DNA from: a virus
Direction: 5' to 3' (one strand)
Length of the DNA stretch: 22,372 nucleotides
Virus record (IMG/VR): IMGVR_UViG_3300046464_000199
Location: 1-22,372 of that record
Of this stretch, positions 1-6,556 are shown piece after piece. The notes under the pieces were generated by a model. It made no database searches, was not told the origin of the DNA, and saw only the letters and a list, made by a program, of their open reading frames with translations. Both the position numbers and the translations under genes were made by a program. Each line of letters begins with the position of its first letter. Within the stretch, counting starts at the first letter, position 1.

Positions 1-98
1 ACAACTTCTTCTTTTTCACCAACTAAGTCGGCTATGTCAGCAATCTTATCAGAAATATCTTCGTTCATTGAATTCATAATATCTTTCTTTAGTTCCAT
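1..98 (-). CDS. 5'-terminal part of an unidentified gene, cut by the window edge
   Basis: Only the first 32 or so codons are visible; the gene runs off the left edge. The peptide begins MELKKDIMNSMNEDISDK and is rich in acidic and basic residues, as expected for an alpha-helical segment. The start is supported by a GAGGGT ribosome binding site just upstream, which overlaps the stop codon of the preceding gene. It is the last visible member of the minus-strand late block that begins with the nitroreductase. Its place after a basic prohead-core-like gene would suit a head-assembly gene (core, scaffold or protease in the T4 order), but too little is visible to assign it. Confidence 0.7.
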   Translation of the reverse strand, partial: MELKKDIMNSMNEDISDKIADIADLVGEKEEV

Positions 99-108
99 GT
101 TACTACCC

Positions 109-387
109 TCATCTTCTGTTCAAACTTTTTAATCTTTTACTGGCTGGGTTCATACGTCTTGTCATTTTTGACTTACGTGCCAGTCTTGCACCCATTTTTG
201 CTTTTGTTCTAGCAAGAGTAAATCTTTTTTTAATATCAACTGGTTTAAAACAATTACTTGGATTAGAAACTGTTTTACCTTTTAATCTTCCGCTACCACA
301 ACGATATTTACGCACAATTTGTTTGCCCTTACGAGCATAAACAAGTTTTGCTTCAAATACATCATCATATACTTCGGACAACTGCAT
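109..387 (-). CDS. Small basic protein, possibly prohead core (gp68-like)
   Basis: This 92-residue protein is very rich in Lys and Arg, especially in its second half (residues about 53-92, ending SKRLKSLNRR). The N-terminal part contains VYARKGKQIVRKYRC and then a short GSGRLKGK stretch. Such small basic proteins with an 'RKxRC.SG..KG' core occur beside head genes of T4-like marine phages and are often labelled prohead core; I recall this pattern but cannot verify it here. The start overlaps the upstream stop (TAATG) and is preceded by a GGAGG site. It could package or condense DNA, or fill the prohead core. A nucleic-acid-binding role of another kind is equally possible from composition alone. 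Confidence 0.55.
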   Translation of the reverse strand: MQLSEVYDDVFEAKLVYARKGKQIVRKYRCGSGRLKGKTVSNPSNCFKPVDIKKRFTLARTKAKMGARLARKSKMTRRMNPASKRLKSLNRR

Positions 388-638
388 TAATTTAAGCCTC
401 CAAATACAGAAGTTAACAACGCTAAAAGCATTGTTGCAAACAATGTAGAACTAGCCCAAACAATAATTTTTTTAAGTTCAGATAAGCCTTCTTTTGTTTC
501 AGCGGCATTTTTTTCAATAAGACCTTCTAGTCTATTGATACTTGTGTCTAAGTTCTTAAAACGTTCATGTGCAACTGCAACATGAGTTTCTAAACTCTCT
601 GTTTCTAATTCTGCTAGTTTTGTATCTATTTCTGGCAT
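387..638 (-). CDS. Small coiled-coil protein with C-terminal membrane segment (XhlA-like)
   Basis: An 83-residue protein. Residues about 8-58 are a heptad-like amphipathic helix (LAELETESLETHVAVAHER..., later INRLEGLIEKNAAETKEGL), followed by one hydrophobic segment at about 59-80 (IIVWASSTLFATMLLALL) and a short tail. Coiled coil plus C-terminal transmembrane helix is the layout of the XhlA family of phage hemolysin/holin-associated proteins; I assign it on architecture, not alignment. It could be a lysis accessory or a membrane anchor for prohead assembly. The AGGAG site 6 nt before the ATG is strong, and a late-promoter octamer lies about 40 bases upstream, so it probably starts a late transcript with the next two genes. 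Confidence 0.6.
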   Translation of the reverse strand: MPEIDTKLAELETESLETHVAVAHERFKNLDTSINRLEGLIEKNAAETKEGLSELKKIIVWASSTLFATMLLALLTSVFGGLN

Positions 639-676
639 AATATACTCCTACTTGGGAAGTCTGGTCCCGTTGATTG

Positions 677-691
677 TATTTATCATTTATA
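677..691 (-). promoter_or_regulatory. Late promoter(s) for the 387-638 gene
   Basis: On the minus strand the sequence reads TATAAATGATAAATAC. It contains the octamer GATAAATA (677-684), one base off the T4 late consensus TATAAATA, with an overlapping weaker copy TATAAATG (684-691). Transcription would start about 33 bases before the AUG at 638, leaving room for the AGGAG site. Confidence 0.6.
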
Positions 692-708
692 ATCAGAAAT
701 TTTATATG

Positions 709-1380
709 CTATCTAAATTTAATATACTCATCTTTATCTGGTTTGCGTTCTATATCCCACATCTTTCCAACATGAGCAAACGTATTGACCCATTGATTTT
801 TATGTAAATTAAGTGTTCTTTTTAACGATGAACCGTATCCAAGACCTAATGACAAGTAAATATCTTTGATATTATCTACTTCTAGCTTTTCTTTGATAGC
901 ATTAACATGTTCATAATTCCAGTTAAAACACTGACAATAACCTGTGTCCAATCCTTTTGCTTTTGCTGATAGAATTATATTAGCTGATGCTATCCCTGTT
1001 TCCATAGAACTCGTAAAATGTGTATTATAAACTTGTGTTTCAAAATCTGTATCAGGATGTCCTAATTTTGAAGGATCACCTTCTCTATTCCAGTATACAT
1101 TTCTTCTTGTAAAAATTATCAAATAGGGTGCTAGAACCTGGGTGTTATATTCTACTGGTATTTTGTATGGTTCTCTGATACAAAATTCATTGAAATGATT
1201 TCTAAATTCTGTATCTGACCAATCAAATATATGTATATTATATCGAACTAAGTTTTGTTTTGAGGCAGAACGTTTATGTACCTCTGACATTATTTCTTCA
1301 ATAACATCTTTGGATACTTCTTTATCCATGTCCCATGTTGTTGTTTGTACTCTTGCGTCTATCAGTTTTTCCCAATCCAT
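709..1380 (-). CDS. Nitroreductase-family flavoprotein
   Basis: At 223 residues this matches the usual size of nitroreductases (FMN-dependent NAD(P)H oxidoreductases acting as homodimers). Visible family features are an HKRSASKQNLVRYNIHIF segment near residues 35-52, matching the FMN-phosphate-binding 'RxPSxxNxQPW' region in a diverged form; a central ETGIASANIILSAKAKGLDTGY helix-turn, typical of the family's dimer/FMN core; and LSLGLGYG near residue 180, matching the 'lGYP' motif. Substrate cannot be told; quinones, nitro compounds or flavin turnover are all possible. It sits between small late proteins and the prohead-like genes, an unexpected place for an enzyme. The upstream gene ends 15 bases before the start. 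It is an auxiliary gene, probably co-transcribed with the late gene before it. Confidence 0.75.
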   Translation of the reverse strand: MDWEKLIDARVQTTTWDMDKEVSKDVIEEIMSEVHKRSASKQNLVRYNIHIFDWSDTEFRNHFNEFCIREPYKIPVEYNTQVLAPYLIIFTRRNVYWNREGDPSKLGHPDTDFETQVYNTHFTSSMETGIASANIILSAKAKGLDTGYCQCFNWNYEHVNAIKEKLEVDNIKDIYLSLGLGYGSSLKRTLNLHKNQWVNTFAHVGKMWDIERKPDKDEYIKFR

Positions 1381-1394
1381 GATAAACTCAATTA

Positions 1395-1787
1395 TTACAA
1401 CAAGTCAGACATTACAAATTCAATGTTAGCTGGGTGCGATAGTGTTACACCATCGATTGTGATACCTTCAAACAACTCTTTAAGAACAGAAGTAGTATCT
1501 CCGTTTCTTTCGAATACTCTACCATGCTCTACTGCAAACTTAAATAAAAATCCTGCGCCTGTTAACGACGGTGCTAGACCATTAAGTGTAACTGCGATTG
1601 GATTATTCATAATGATTGGTTGTGCAACTAATGAAATTAAGTTAACAACATCATCAAGGTTTTGTTGTGTTTGGTCTGCTACACTACCAGTTGCAGTGAT
1701 ATCTAAACCACTAAGGTATAATGTATAAAAATTTATATTACCGCCTAAAGTCTCTCCAGCACTTGCGGCACCATGTATCTTTGCCAT
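1395..1787 (-). CDS. Small late protein, related to the gene upstream (1925-2188)
   Basis: The 130-residue product starts MAKIHGAASAGETLGGNIN, followed by FYTLYLSGLDI. The upstream gene starts MAKVHESYDAGQFLTGNLN and continues HFTVTKTGM, so the two share an N-terminal module (MAK[IV]H, AG, GN[IL]N, aromatic-threonine strand). The rest is small-residue rich with alternating beta-like segments, as in small virion proteins. A late octamer (1819-1826) and a TTGGAGAAA ribosome site precede it. No enzyme motif is seen. I infer a virion surface or accessory structural protein; this rests only on context, composition and promoter type. Confidence 0.6.
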   Translation of the reverse strand: MAKIHGAASAGETLGGNINFYTLYLSGLDITATGSVADQTQQNLDDVVNLISLVAQPIIMNNPIAVTLNGLAPSLTGAGFLFKFAVEHGRVFERNGDTTSVLKELFEGITIDGVTLSHPANIEFVMSDLL

Positions 1788-1818
1788 ATTGTTTTCTCCA
1801 ATATTTTAATTATATATG

Positions 1819-1826
1819 TATTTATC
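1819..1826 (-). promoter_or_regulatory. Late promoter for the 1395-1787 gene
   Basis: The minus strand reads AGATAAATACA; the octamer GATAAATA matches the T4 late consensus TATAAATA in 7 of 8 positions. It lies 32 bases before the AUG, with a GGAGA ribosome site in between. It sits directly downstream of the terminator of the preceding gene, so the 1395-1787 gene has its own transcript. Confidence 0.65.
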
Positions 1827-1845
1827 TATGAAAGGTATTTAGAAT

Positions 1846-1877
1846 AAAAAAAAGGCCCACTATAAAGTGAGCCTTTT
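1846..1877 (-). terminator. Rho-independent terminator after the 1925-2188 gene
   Basis: On the minus strand a stem AAAAGGC-T-CACT / AGTG-G-GCC-TTTT with a 4-base loop (TTAT) and one mismatch is followed by a run of T; the plus strand shows eight A at 1846-1853. It ends the transcript of the small late gene just upstream. Confidence 0.85.
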
Positions 1878-1880
1878 AAT

Positions 1881-1912
1881 ACACGCAAAGTGTGGGGTTG
1901 GACTTACGTCCA
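1881..1912 (-). other. Two small hairpins in the 3' untranslated region
   Basis: Between the stop codon at 1925 and the terminator lie two further inverted repeats: TGGAC-GTAA-GTCCA (1899-1912), flanked by C-runs in the RNA, and ACAC-N5-GTGT (1881-1893). Together with the terminator they give a compact, structured 3' end, which could protect an abundant mRNA from 3' exonucleases. That role is inferred. Confidence 0.45.
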
Positions 1913-1924
1913 GGGGGGTAAAAA

Positions 1925-2188
1925 TTAGTATGCGAAATCAGCCACTGAGAAGTCAGCACCTAGAGCCGCGTCTAAACCAGCGGCATCCCATGCGCCGTTG
2001 TTTTCTACTGCGATTCTTACATCGTTACCATCGATAGCACCTAATAGTACTACTGTTGCACGTGTTCCTGCACCTTCTACGATTGCTTTCATGTCGCTTG
2101 CCGCCATACCAGTTTTTGTAACTGTAAAGTGATTTAAATTACCTGTTAAAAACTGACCTGCGTCATATGATTCATGTACTTTTGCCAT
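1925..2188 (-). CDS. Small alanine-rich late protein, probably abundant virion component
   Basis: An 87-residue protein beginning MAKVHESYDAGQFLTGNLN, with repeated Ala/Gly/Asp segments (GAWDAAGLDAALGADFS) and no enzyme motif. Its reading frame is richer in G+C than its neighbours. It is the best-equipped expression unit in the window: two late octamers upstream including a perfect TATAAATA, a TAGGAGAAC ribosome site, and its own rho-independent terminator. This strongly suggests a highly expressed late product, such as a capsid decoration or other small virion protein, but I do not recognise the family. Its N-terminus resembles that of the 1395-1787 product, so the two are probably paralogues that diverged at the C-terminus. 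Confidence 0.65.
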   Translation of the reverse strand: MAKVHESYDAGQFLTGNLNHFTVTKTGMAASDMKAIVEGAGTRATVVLLGAIDGNDVRIAVENNGAWDAAGLDAALGADFSVADFAY

Positions 2189-2221
2189 TTTAGTTCTCCT
2201 AAATGAAATTAAAACTGAGCA

Positions 2222-2251
2222 TATTTATATTGCTCTATGCTTTTATTTATC
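2222..2251 (-). promoter_or_regulatory. Tandem late promoters for the 1925-2188 gene
   Basis: Two octamers occur on the minus strand: GATAAATA (2244-2251) and a perfect T4 late consensus TATAAATA (2222-2229), 22 bases apart. The downstream one would start transcription about 28 bases before the AUG at 2188. Doubling of the promoter fits a strongly expressed late gene. Confidence 0.75.
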
Positions 2252-2273
2252 ATTTTTTGCAAAAAATCGGGCG

Positions 2274-3068
2274 TTACGAGGACTTTTTATATCTCTGAGA
2301 TAAATCCCTGCCCTTGTTTCTATCCGTACTTTGGTAAGAAGTTTTACCTAAAAACTTACCAGCCTTGTTTGCGGCGACGGCCGCGGCTCCAAATGCCGCT
2401 ACTTTAGTGATTGGCTTGTCCCAAATGCTTTTTACTACAGATTTTGTTGATTTTTTGTCTTTATACATGTAATTTCCACGCTTTTGAAACGATTTTAACG
2501 CTGGCATCAACTCACTACGCATTGCTTTTGCACGTGTATACTGCATCATTCTTGTAGTAACTAGTGCTTTTTGGTTCTGATTTAAGTTATCCCAATCACC
2601 TATAAGTCTTCTCATGGATTTCAACATGCCATCTTGTACATTTAAGTCACGTTGAAATCTTAATAACATTCTTTGTTCAAACCCTGAATCTGACTTACCT
2701 GCACCAATATGTCCTAAATATCTCAACAAGTCTTGTTTCTTTATATTAATTCTTCCGTGTGCAATTTTATCTCTTGGGTCTGTGTAATCTATGCCTTTGC
2801 CCATCATACGATGTAGTGTAGCATATAAATCTGTACCACTTGTTCTAAAGTAATCAAAGTTTCTATATGCTATTGTTCTATTAGCATATTCTTTTGCCAA
2901 TGGTGCAAACTCATAATCTTTATTCATCATGTTTAACTGCATAAGATAAGCAAACGTAAGTTCACCTGCATCTGAAACGTTAAGACTATTCATATTCTGC
3001 TTTGTTCTGAATAATCTACTTTCTGTAAGTGTATTAACTAATTGTAATTTGCCTTTATACTGTTCCAT
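2274..3068 (-). CDS. Conserved-type phage protein of unknown function, probably virion-associated
   Basis: A 264-residue, mostly helical basic protein. The N-terminal two thirds contain many Met and aromatic residues (LMQLNMMNKDYEFAPLAKEYANRT) and long amphipathic helices; at residues about 223-243 there is a short Ala-rich hydrophobic segment (KVAAFGAAAVAANKAGKFLG) followed by a charged, Lys/Arg-rich tail ending RYKKSS. I do not recognise the family. The hydrophobic alanine segment could be a membrane-interacting or internal virion element. The start overlaps the upstream stop (TAATG) and an AAGGA site precedes it, so it is translationally coupled to the small DUF6356-like gene. Position between late promoters suggests a late product. 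Confidence 0.6.
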   Translation of the reverse strand: MEQYKGKLQLVNTLTESRLFRTKQNMNSLNVSDAGELTFAYLMQLNMMNKDYEFAPLAKEYANRTIAYRNFDYFRTSGTDLYATLHRMMGKGIDYTDPRDKIAHGRINIKKQDLLRYLGHIGAGKSDSGFEQRMLLRFQRDLNVQDGMLKSMRRLIGDWDNLNQNQKALVTTRMMQYTRAKAMRSELMPALKSFQKRGNYMYKDKKSTKSVVKSIWDKPITKVAAFGAAAVAANKAGKFLGKTSYQSTDRNKGRDLSQRYKKSS

Positions 3069-3265
3069 TATTTTTTCCTTGATTGTAATACTTGATTACA
3101 TTTGTCACTTGCATATGTTGAAAACCATCTTGGAGCAAACGCATGTATAAAACACGCATATGCGGCCTTTTCTAGTTGCCACGAAACCCACATTGCATGT
3201 TTAAAATGTTCCCAACGTGTTTCACCGACTTCTTCTAAGTGTAGTTTACATTTTTTACTTAACAT
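3068..3265 (-). CDS. DUF6356-like small protein
   Basis: The 65-residue product starts MLSKKCKLHLEEVGETRWEHFKHAMW. The pattern 'H..EVGET..EHF.HA' followed by a hydrophobic stretch (WVSWQLEKAAYACFIHAFAPRWF, residues about 26-48) and a short charged tail is the layout I know from the DUF6356 family, small membrane-associated proteins that recur in T4-like marine phages and in proteobacteria. Their function is not known to me. It overlaps the neighbouring genes on both sides (TAGATG at its start, TAATG at its end), so it belongs to a tight operon. The hydrophobic helix with a positive C-terminus suggests association with the inner membrane. Confidence 0.6.
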   Translation of the reverse strand: MLSKKCKLHLEEVGETRWEHFKHAMWVSWQLEKAAYACFIHAFAPRWFSTYASDKCNQVLQSRKK

Positions 3266-4615
3266 CTAATCTCTCGGTGCGAAATTTGCCGCACTAAACT
3301 CTAATCTATCTACAATCTTCATTGCTCTACCAACATGGTCAACAATGACAAAGCCTTCTGGATCTGTTACTTTAAATGATCCGTCTGGTTGTTCAATAAA
3401 ACTATCAATCGCTTTTATATTTCTCATCTTTTTCTGAAACATCATTTTAACTGCCTCAGTTTTTAGATATGCACGATACATATCAGCGATTTGTGTCTTA
3501 TTGTTATTTATAATTCCCGAAACGGCTGATTTAGCCGATAATTTTGCCTGACCTGCTTTACCTTCTGGTCCTGTTTTTAATTTTGCTACTGCATCATCAA
3601 ACTTTGACTCTAGTGAAGTTAAAAAGTCTTGTGCAAACTTACTTGCATCTTGTTCTAATGCCTGTCCTGAACGAATTGGTGCATTAGCATGTGCCTTAAT
3701 AGCATTTACTAATTCAATACCACCAATCTTTTGATTTAATGCTTTAAATGTATTAGCATCTACTGACATTGAACTTAATTCTTTAATTGCTGAACGAATT
3801 TTAGCACTGTTCTCTTTAGATAACTGTACTTGCCCTGTTACATCTTTAATTCTTGCATCAGTAAACCAAACATTCTTTGAAGGTCTTAATTTACTACTAT
3901 CAAACCCAAATGTTGCTTTCATTTCTTCCATACTATTACCTGAGTAGCTTGTATGAAACACAATACCAATATCAGCCGACATCATTTCTTTGGCTGTTTT
4001 ACTATCAGCAGGAACAACATAAGTGATTGTATTTGGTTTGAATGCAATATGAGGTTTGCCCTCAATATTAACTTGTTTCAAATCACCTTTAGTGAATAAC
4101 AAGTCACCTTGTAATACACCTTCAATACCTAAGTCTTTTAAATGTTCTAAAGATGAATTTAATTTACTACGCAATCCGGCTTTACTTACTTCTTCACCTT
4201 TGTTCGTAGTATCAGGATGATTTGTTTCAATATCTTGTGAAGATTTATTAAGTTTTGGTGTTTTTGCAAAGACACCTTTTGTGCCTACAAAGAATTTACC
4301 ATCTTGTGGGTCTGTTCCAGCAAATACAGCCGGAGATCCGTCCCATTTTGTAGTGATTGCATCACCGCCACCTTGACCATCTAGTGTGCTTAACAGTTTA
4401 GTAAATGTACCTACTATTCTTTTTATACCTTCAGAACCTTGCATGAACACAAGTTCTTCTGCGTGGTCTAAGTGTGTGTTCTTATCTTCTTCCTGTAAAT
4501 CTGCATCTAACAAGCCTTTCATCTTTTTATGGAAGCCAACTTGTTTTAGACGTGGTTTTCTTGGACCTCTAAATCTACGTTCTCTGCCTTTACCTAAAAT
4601 ATCTTTTACTTTCAT
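3266..4615 (-). CDS. Unassigned phage protein with ligase-like (KxDG) nucleotidyltransferase motifs
   Basis: The 449-residue protein has a basic N-terminus (RERRFRGPRKPR). At residues 88-96 it reads TTKWDGSPA, a good match to motif I (KxDG) of ATP-dependent DNA/RNA ligases and capping enzymes, with Lys90 as the candidate adenylated residue. Later segments could be the remaining strands of such a fold: LQGDLLF (168-174), HIAFKPNTITYVVP (189-202), and near the C-terminus PEGFVIVD (419-426) with MKIVDR (432-437), resembling motifs IV (EGxV) and V. The spacing between III and IV is far longer than in classical ligases, implying a large helical insert (residues about 260-400). I recall related proteins in marine T4-like phages annotated only as DUF6267. 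It lies in a late block rather than beside the replication genes. Enzyme activity is inferred from motifs. Confidence 0.6.
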   Translation of the reverse strand: MKVKDILGKGRERRFRGPRKPRLKQVGFHKKMKGLLDADLQEEDKNTHLDHAEELVFMQGSEGIKRIVGTFTKLLSTLDGQGGGDAITTKWDGSPAVFAGTDPQDGKFFVGTKGVFAKTPKLNKSSQDIETNHPDTTNKGEEVSKAGLRSKLNSSLEHLKDLGIEGVLQGDLLFTKGDLKQVNIEGKPHIAFKPNTITYVVPADSKTAKEMMSADIGIVFHTSYSGNSMEEMKATFGFDSSKLRPSKNVWFTDARIKDVTGQVQLSKENSAKIRSAIKELSSMSVDANTFKALNQKIGGIELVNAIKAHANAPIRSGQALEQDASKFAQDFLTSLESKFDDAVAKLKTGPEGKAGQAKLSAKSAVSGIINNNKTQIADMYRAYLKTEAVKMMFQKKMRNIKAIDSFIEQPDGSFKVTDPEGFVIVDHVGRAMKIVDRLEFSAANFAPRD

Positions 4616-4833
4616 TTATTATCCCCAAGAGGTCTTTCACCGGTTAAATGAGGCTTAGCAAACCATAGCTTAAACCATTCGTCTGTGCCAGGTTGTATAT
4701 TGTGCTTTTTTTGTAGTTTAGATTTTTCAGTTCCAGTATAAGATATATTCTCTTGCTGAGTTTCCTCGGGAAGATATGGCTTATATATACCAGATAGTAC
4801 TTTTAATCTTTGTAATTGTTTCTCAAAATCCAT
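4612..4833 (-). CDS. Small hypothetical protein
   Basis: A 73-residue protein beginning MDFEKQLQRLKVLSGIYKPY and ending in a Trp/Phe-containing segment (TDEWFKLWFAKPHLTGERPL). It is not recognised. The first 16 residues could form a short leucine-containing helix; the rest is polar. It overlaps the next gene by ATGA and the upstream gene by TAATG, and an AAGAAG sequence serves as ribosome site. It is therefore translated as part of the operon that starts at the late promoter near 5105. Confidence 0.5.
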   Translation of the reverse strand: MDFEKQLQRLKVLSGIYKPYLPEETQQENISYTGTEKSKLQKKHNIQPGTDEWFKLWFAKPHLTGERPLGDNK

Positions 4834-5081
4834 TACTTCTTAGCCTTAACACTGTTTATACCACGTTTAAACTTTCGAATATCACCAGAACGAATGCTAT
4901 TAACAAGTCGTTTCTGTAAATCTAAAGCGTCATCTTCATCGAATTCACGATTAATGAATTCAATAAGATTTAATGCACCTGAAATGATATTTTCTCCTTT
5001 TTGTTCTACAAATCTTTCACGTTCATTAGAATACGCTAAAGAATTTAGTTCTTCAAAGAGACTTTTTCTAGGTTTATCCAT
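4833..5081 (-). CDS. Small conserved-type helical protein
   Basis: An 82-residue, mostly helical protein: MDKPRKSLFEELNSL, then ERFVEQKGENIISGALNLIE and DDALDLQKRLVNSIRSGDIRKF. The pattern recalls a small protein common in T4-like marine phages, for which I know no function. It is the first gene after a late promoter (5103-5110) and has a CGGAG ribosome site. Charged helices and no cysteines or membrane segment suggest a soluble, perhaps regulatory or assembly, protein. Confidence 0.55.
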   Translation of the reverse strand: MDKPRKSLFEELNSLAYSNERERFVEQKGENIISGALNLIEFINREFDEDDALDLQKRLVNSIRSGDIRKFKRGINSVKAKK

Positions 5082-5102
5082 TGGTATTTCTCCGTTCTAC
5101 TG

Positions 5103-5110
5103 TATTTATC
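5103..5110 (-). promoter_or_regulatory. Late promoter at the gp41/late-gene boundary
   Basis: The minus strand reads CTGATAAATACA, octamer GATAAATA. Its first bases are also the TGA stop codon of gp41 (5109-5111). It starts the late operon running leftward from 5081, with a CGGAG site 7-8 bases before that AUG. Confidence 0.65.
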
Positions 5111-6521
5111 AGTTTTCATCAAAAGGAGAACGTGTTTTGGTCTTCAACATTGCTCTTAAGTCTTTTGCAACATCTGTTTGTTCTTCGGATTTTTCTTGGG
5201 TTTCTGCGACTACTGTAGTCTTTTTTCTTAAATTATCCATGATATTTAACGTAGATGATGTTTGTGTACCATCACCATCGTCAAAACCTTCTGAATTATC
5301 ATCTGTAATCTTCAAACTATCTCTATCAAATAACAGATTAATCTTACTTCCTACACCACTTGATGAACGAGTTTTTAGTAATTGTAACTGATATTGTCCA
5401 CGTTCACGCATTGCTTGACTTGTAAAAATACCAATAACATTGTCCGCAGTCTGAATTTTAGAGATACCACCAGCAATATGCGAATGGTCAAACTCAATTT
5501 CCTCAACTGCACTTCTGTTTAACTGTGATGCAGTTACTACGACATTTTCAGTTTCCATTGCAAAGTTACGAATTTCTTCTGTTACATATTTGTCTTTAAT
5601 AAACAAATCTCCAGCCGAAACTTTTTTAGTTGCTGGCATTAACAAATCAAGATAATCGATACACATGCAATCTACTCGTTTGCCAGTTTGTATTTGTAAT
5701 TCTTTAATATAAGAACGCAAGTCGTTAACTGTAGAGCCTGATGGAAGATACTTTACTCTTAACATGCCAGACTTTTTACCTTTAGTTTTAACTGCTAATT
5801 CAACATCATCTAATTCTTTAAAAATTCTTTTTGTACTTCTATCTGTAAGCATTGCATCCATACGCATACTTGATAATTCTTCTGAAAGTTCAAGTGTAAA
5901 GTATACACAGTTTAATCCTGCTTCTGCCCAATTCAAACTCATATTTTGCATGAACAAAGATTTACCTGCACCAGATCCGCCTGCAAAGATTGTAATCTCG
6001 CCACGATTTATTCCGCCATACAATTTATCGTCTAGTACTTTCCAACCAGTCGTAATCTGACCATTGTTATCTTTTAGTTTTTCAAGTCTTGCTCTAGGAT
6101 CTTCAAAATAATCTGTACCTAATGAACGTGCTAGTCCAGTTTGTACTGCTTCTTTAATTCTAAGTTCTACTTCACCATACTTACCTGTTTCAAGCAAATC
6201 TGCACTATCAATAATTGCTTTTTCTATTGATTTATGTCTACAGAATGTTTCAAACTCATCGATAAACCAATCTGTGTGTTGACTAATATTGTCTACTTTC
6301 TCAATGTCTTGTCCTGTTTGTGCTTTAATAATTTCAGGAGTAGGAATAGTTGCATATTCTTCTGAATGGTCAACTAATAAATCAACTACTTTTCTTATAC
6401 TTCTATCAAAATAACCAGGCTTTACAATACTACGGACCCTAGAGTATAACTCTGGATCTGATATCATAAATTGCACAAACAATTTTTGTAAATCTGAACT
6501 ATAATCTTTTATATCGGACAT
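5109..6521 (-). CDS. gp41: Replicative DNA helicase (T4 gp41-like, DnaB family)
   Basis: At 470 residues this is close to T4 gp41 (475). The C-terminal RecA-type ATPase domain shows Walker A GGSGAGKS (181-188), the catalytic-Glu region YFTLELSEE (207-215) and Walker B CMCIDYLDLL around Asp289, then a late segment VVVTASQLNRSAVEEI typical of DnaB-type helicases. The N-terminal 130 residues are the helical domain that contacts primase. It unwinds DNA 5'-3' at the fork as a hexamer with gp61, which is also encoded here. The start follows a TTGACA-N17-TAGAAT promoter by only 6 bases, with no clear Shine-Dalgarno at normal spacing, which suggests a leaderless message. Its stop codon lies inside a late promoter. 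Confidence 0.95.
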   Translation of the reverse strand: MSDIKDYSSDLQKLFVQFMISDPELYSRVRSIVKPGYFDRSIRKVVDLLVDHSEEYATIPTPEIIKAQTGQDIEKVDNISQHTDWFIDEFETFCRHKSIEKAIIDSADLLETGKYGEVELRIKEAVQTGLARSLGTDYFEDPRARLEKLKDNNGQITTGWKVLDDKLYGGINRGEITIFAGGSGAGKSLFMQNMSLNWAEAGLNCVYFTLELSEELSSMRMDAMLTDRSTKRIFKELDDVELAVKTKGKKSGMLRVKYLPSGSTVNDLRSYIKELQIQTGKRVDCMCIDYLDLLMPATKKVSAGDLFIKDKYVTEEIRNFAMETENVVVTASQLNRSAVEEIEFDHSHIAGGISKIQTADNVIGIFTSQAMRERGQYQLQLLKTRSSSGVGSKINLLFDRDSLKITDDNSEGFDDGDGTQTSSTLNIMDNLRKKTTVVAETQEKSEEQTDVAKDLRAMLKTKTRSPFDEN

Positions 6522-6527
6522 TCTTAT

Positions 6528-6556
6528 ATTCTACTCTCTCTTATGGTAAATGTCAA
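6528..6556 (-). promoter_or_regulatory. Sigma70-type promoter directly in front of gp41
   Basis: -35 TTGACA (6551-6556), 17-base spacer, -10 TAGAAT (6528-6533). Only 6 bases separate the -10 from the ATG, so the predicted start of transcription is the A of the start codon. The -35 overlaps the stop codon of the psiE gene. Confidence 0.7.

Noticed and set aside
1345-1728. Plus-strand ORF of 127 codons
   Set aside because: It is the antisense frame of the small late protein 1395-1787 and the start of the nitroreductase gene; no ribosome site, no recognisable product.
4816-5391. Plus-strand ORF of 191 codons opposite the gp41 C-terminus and the 4833 gene
   Set aside because: It lies antisense to gp41 and a small conserved-type gene, has no ribosome site or late octamer, and its protein is Ser/Leu/Phe-rich as expected from the opposite strand of an AT-rich gene.
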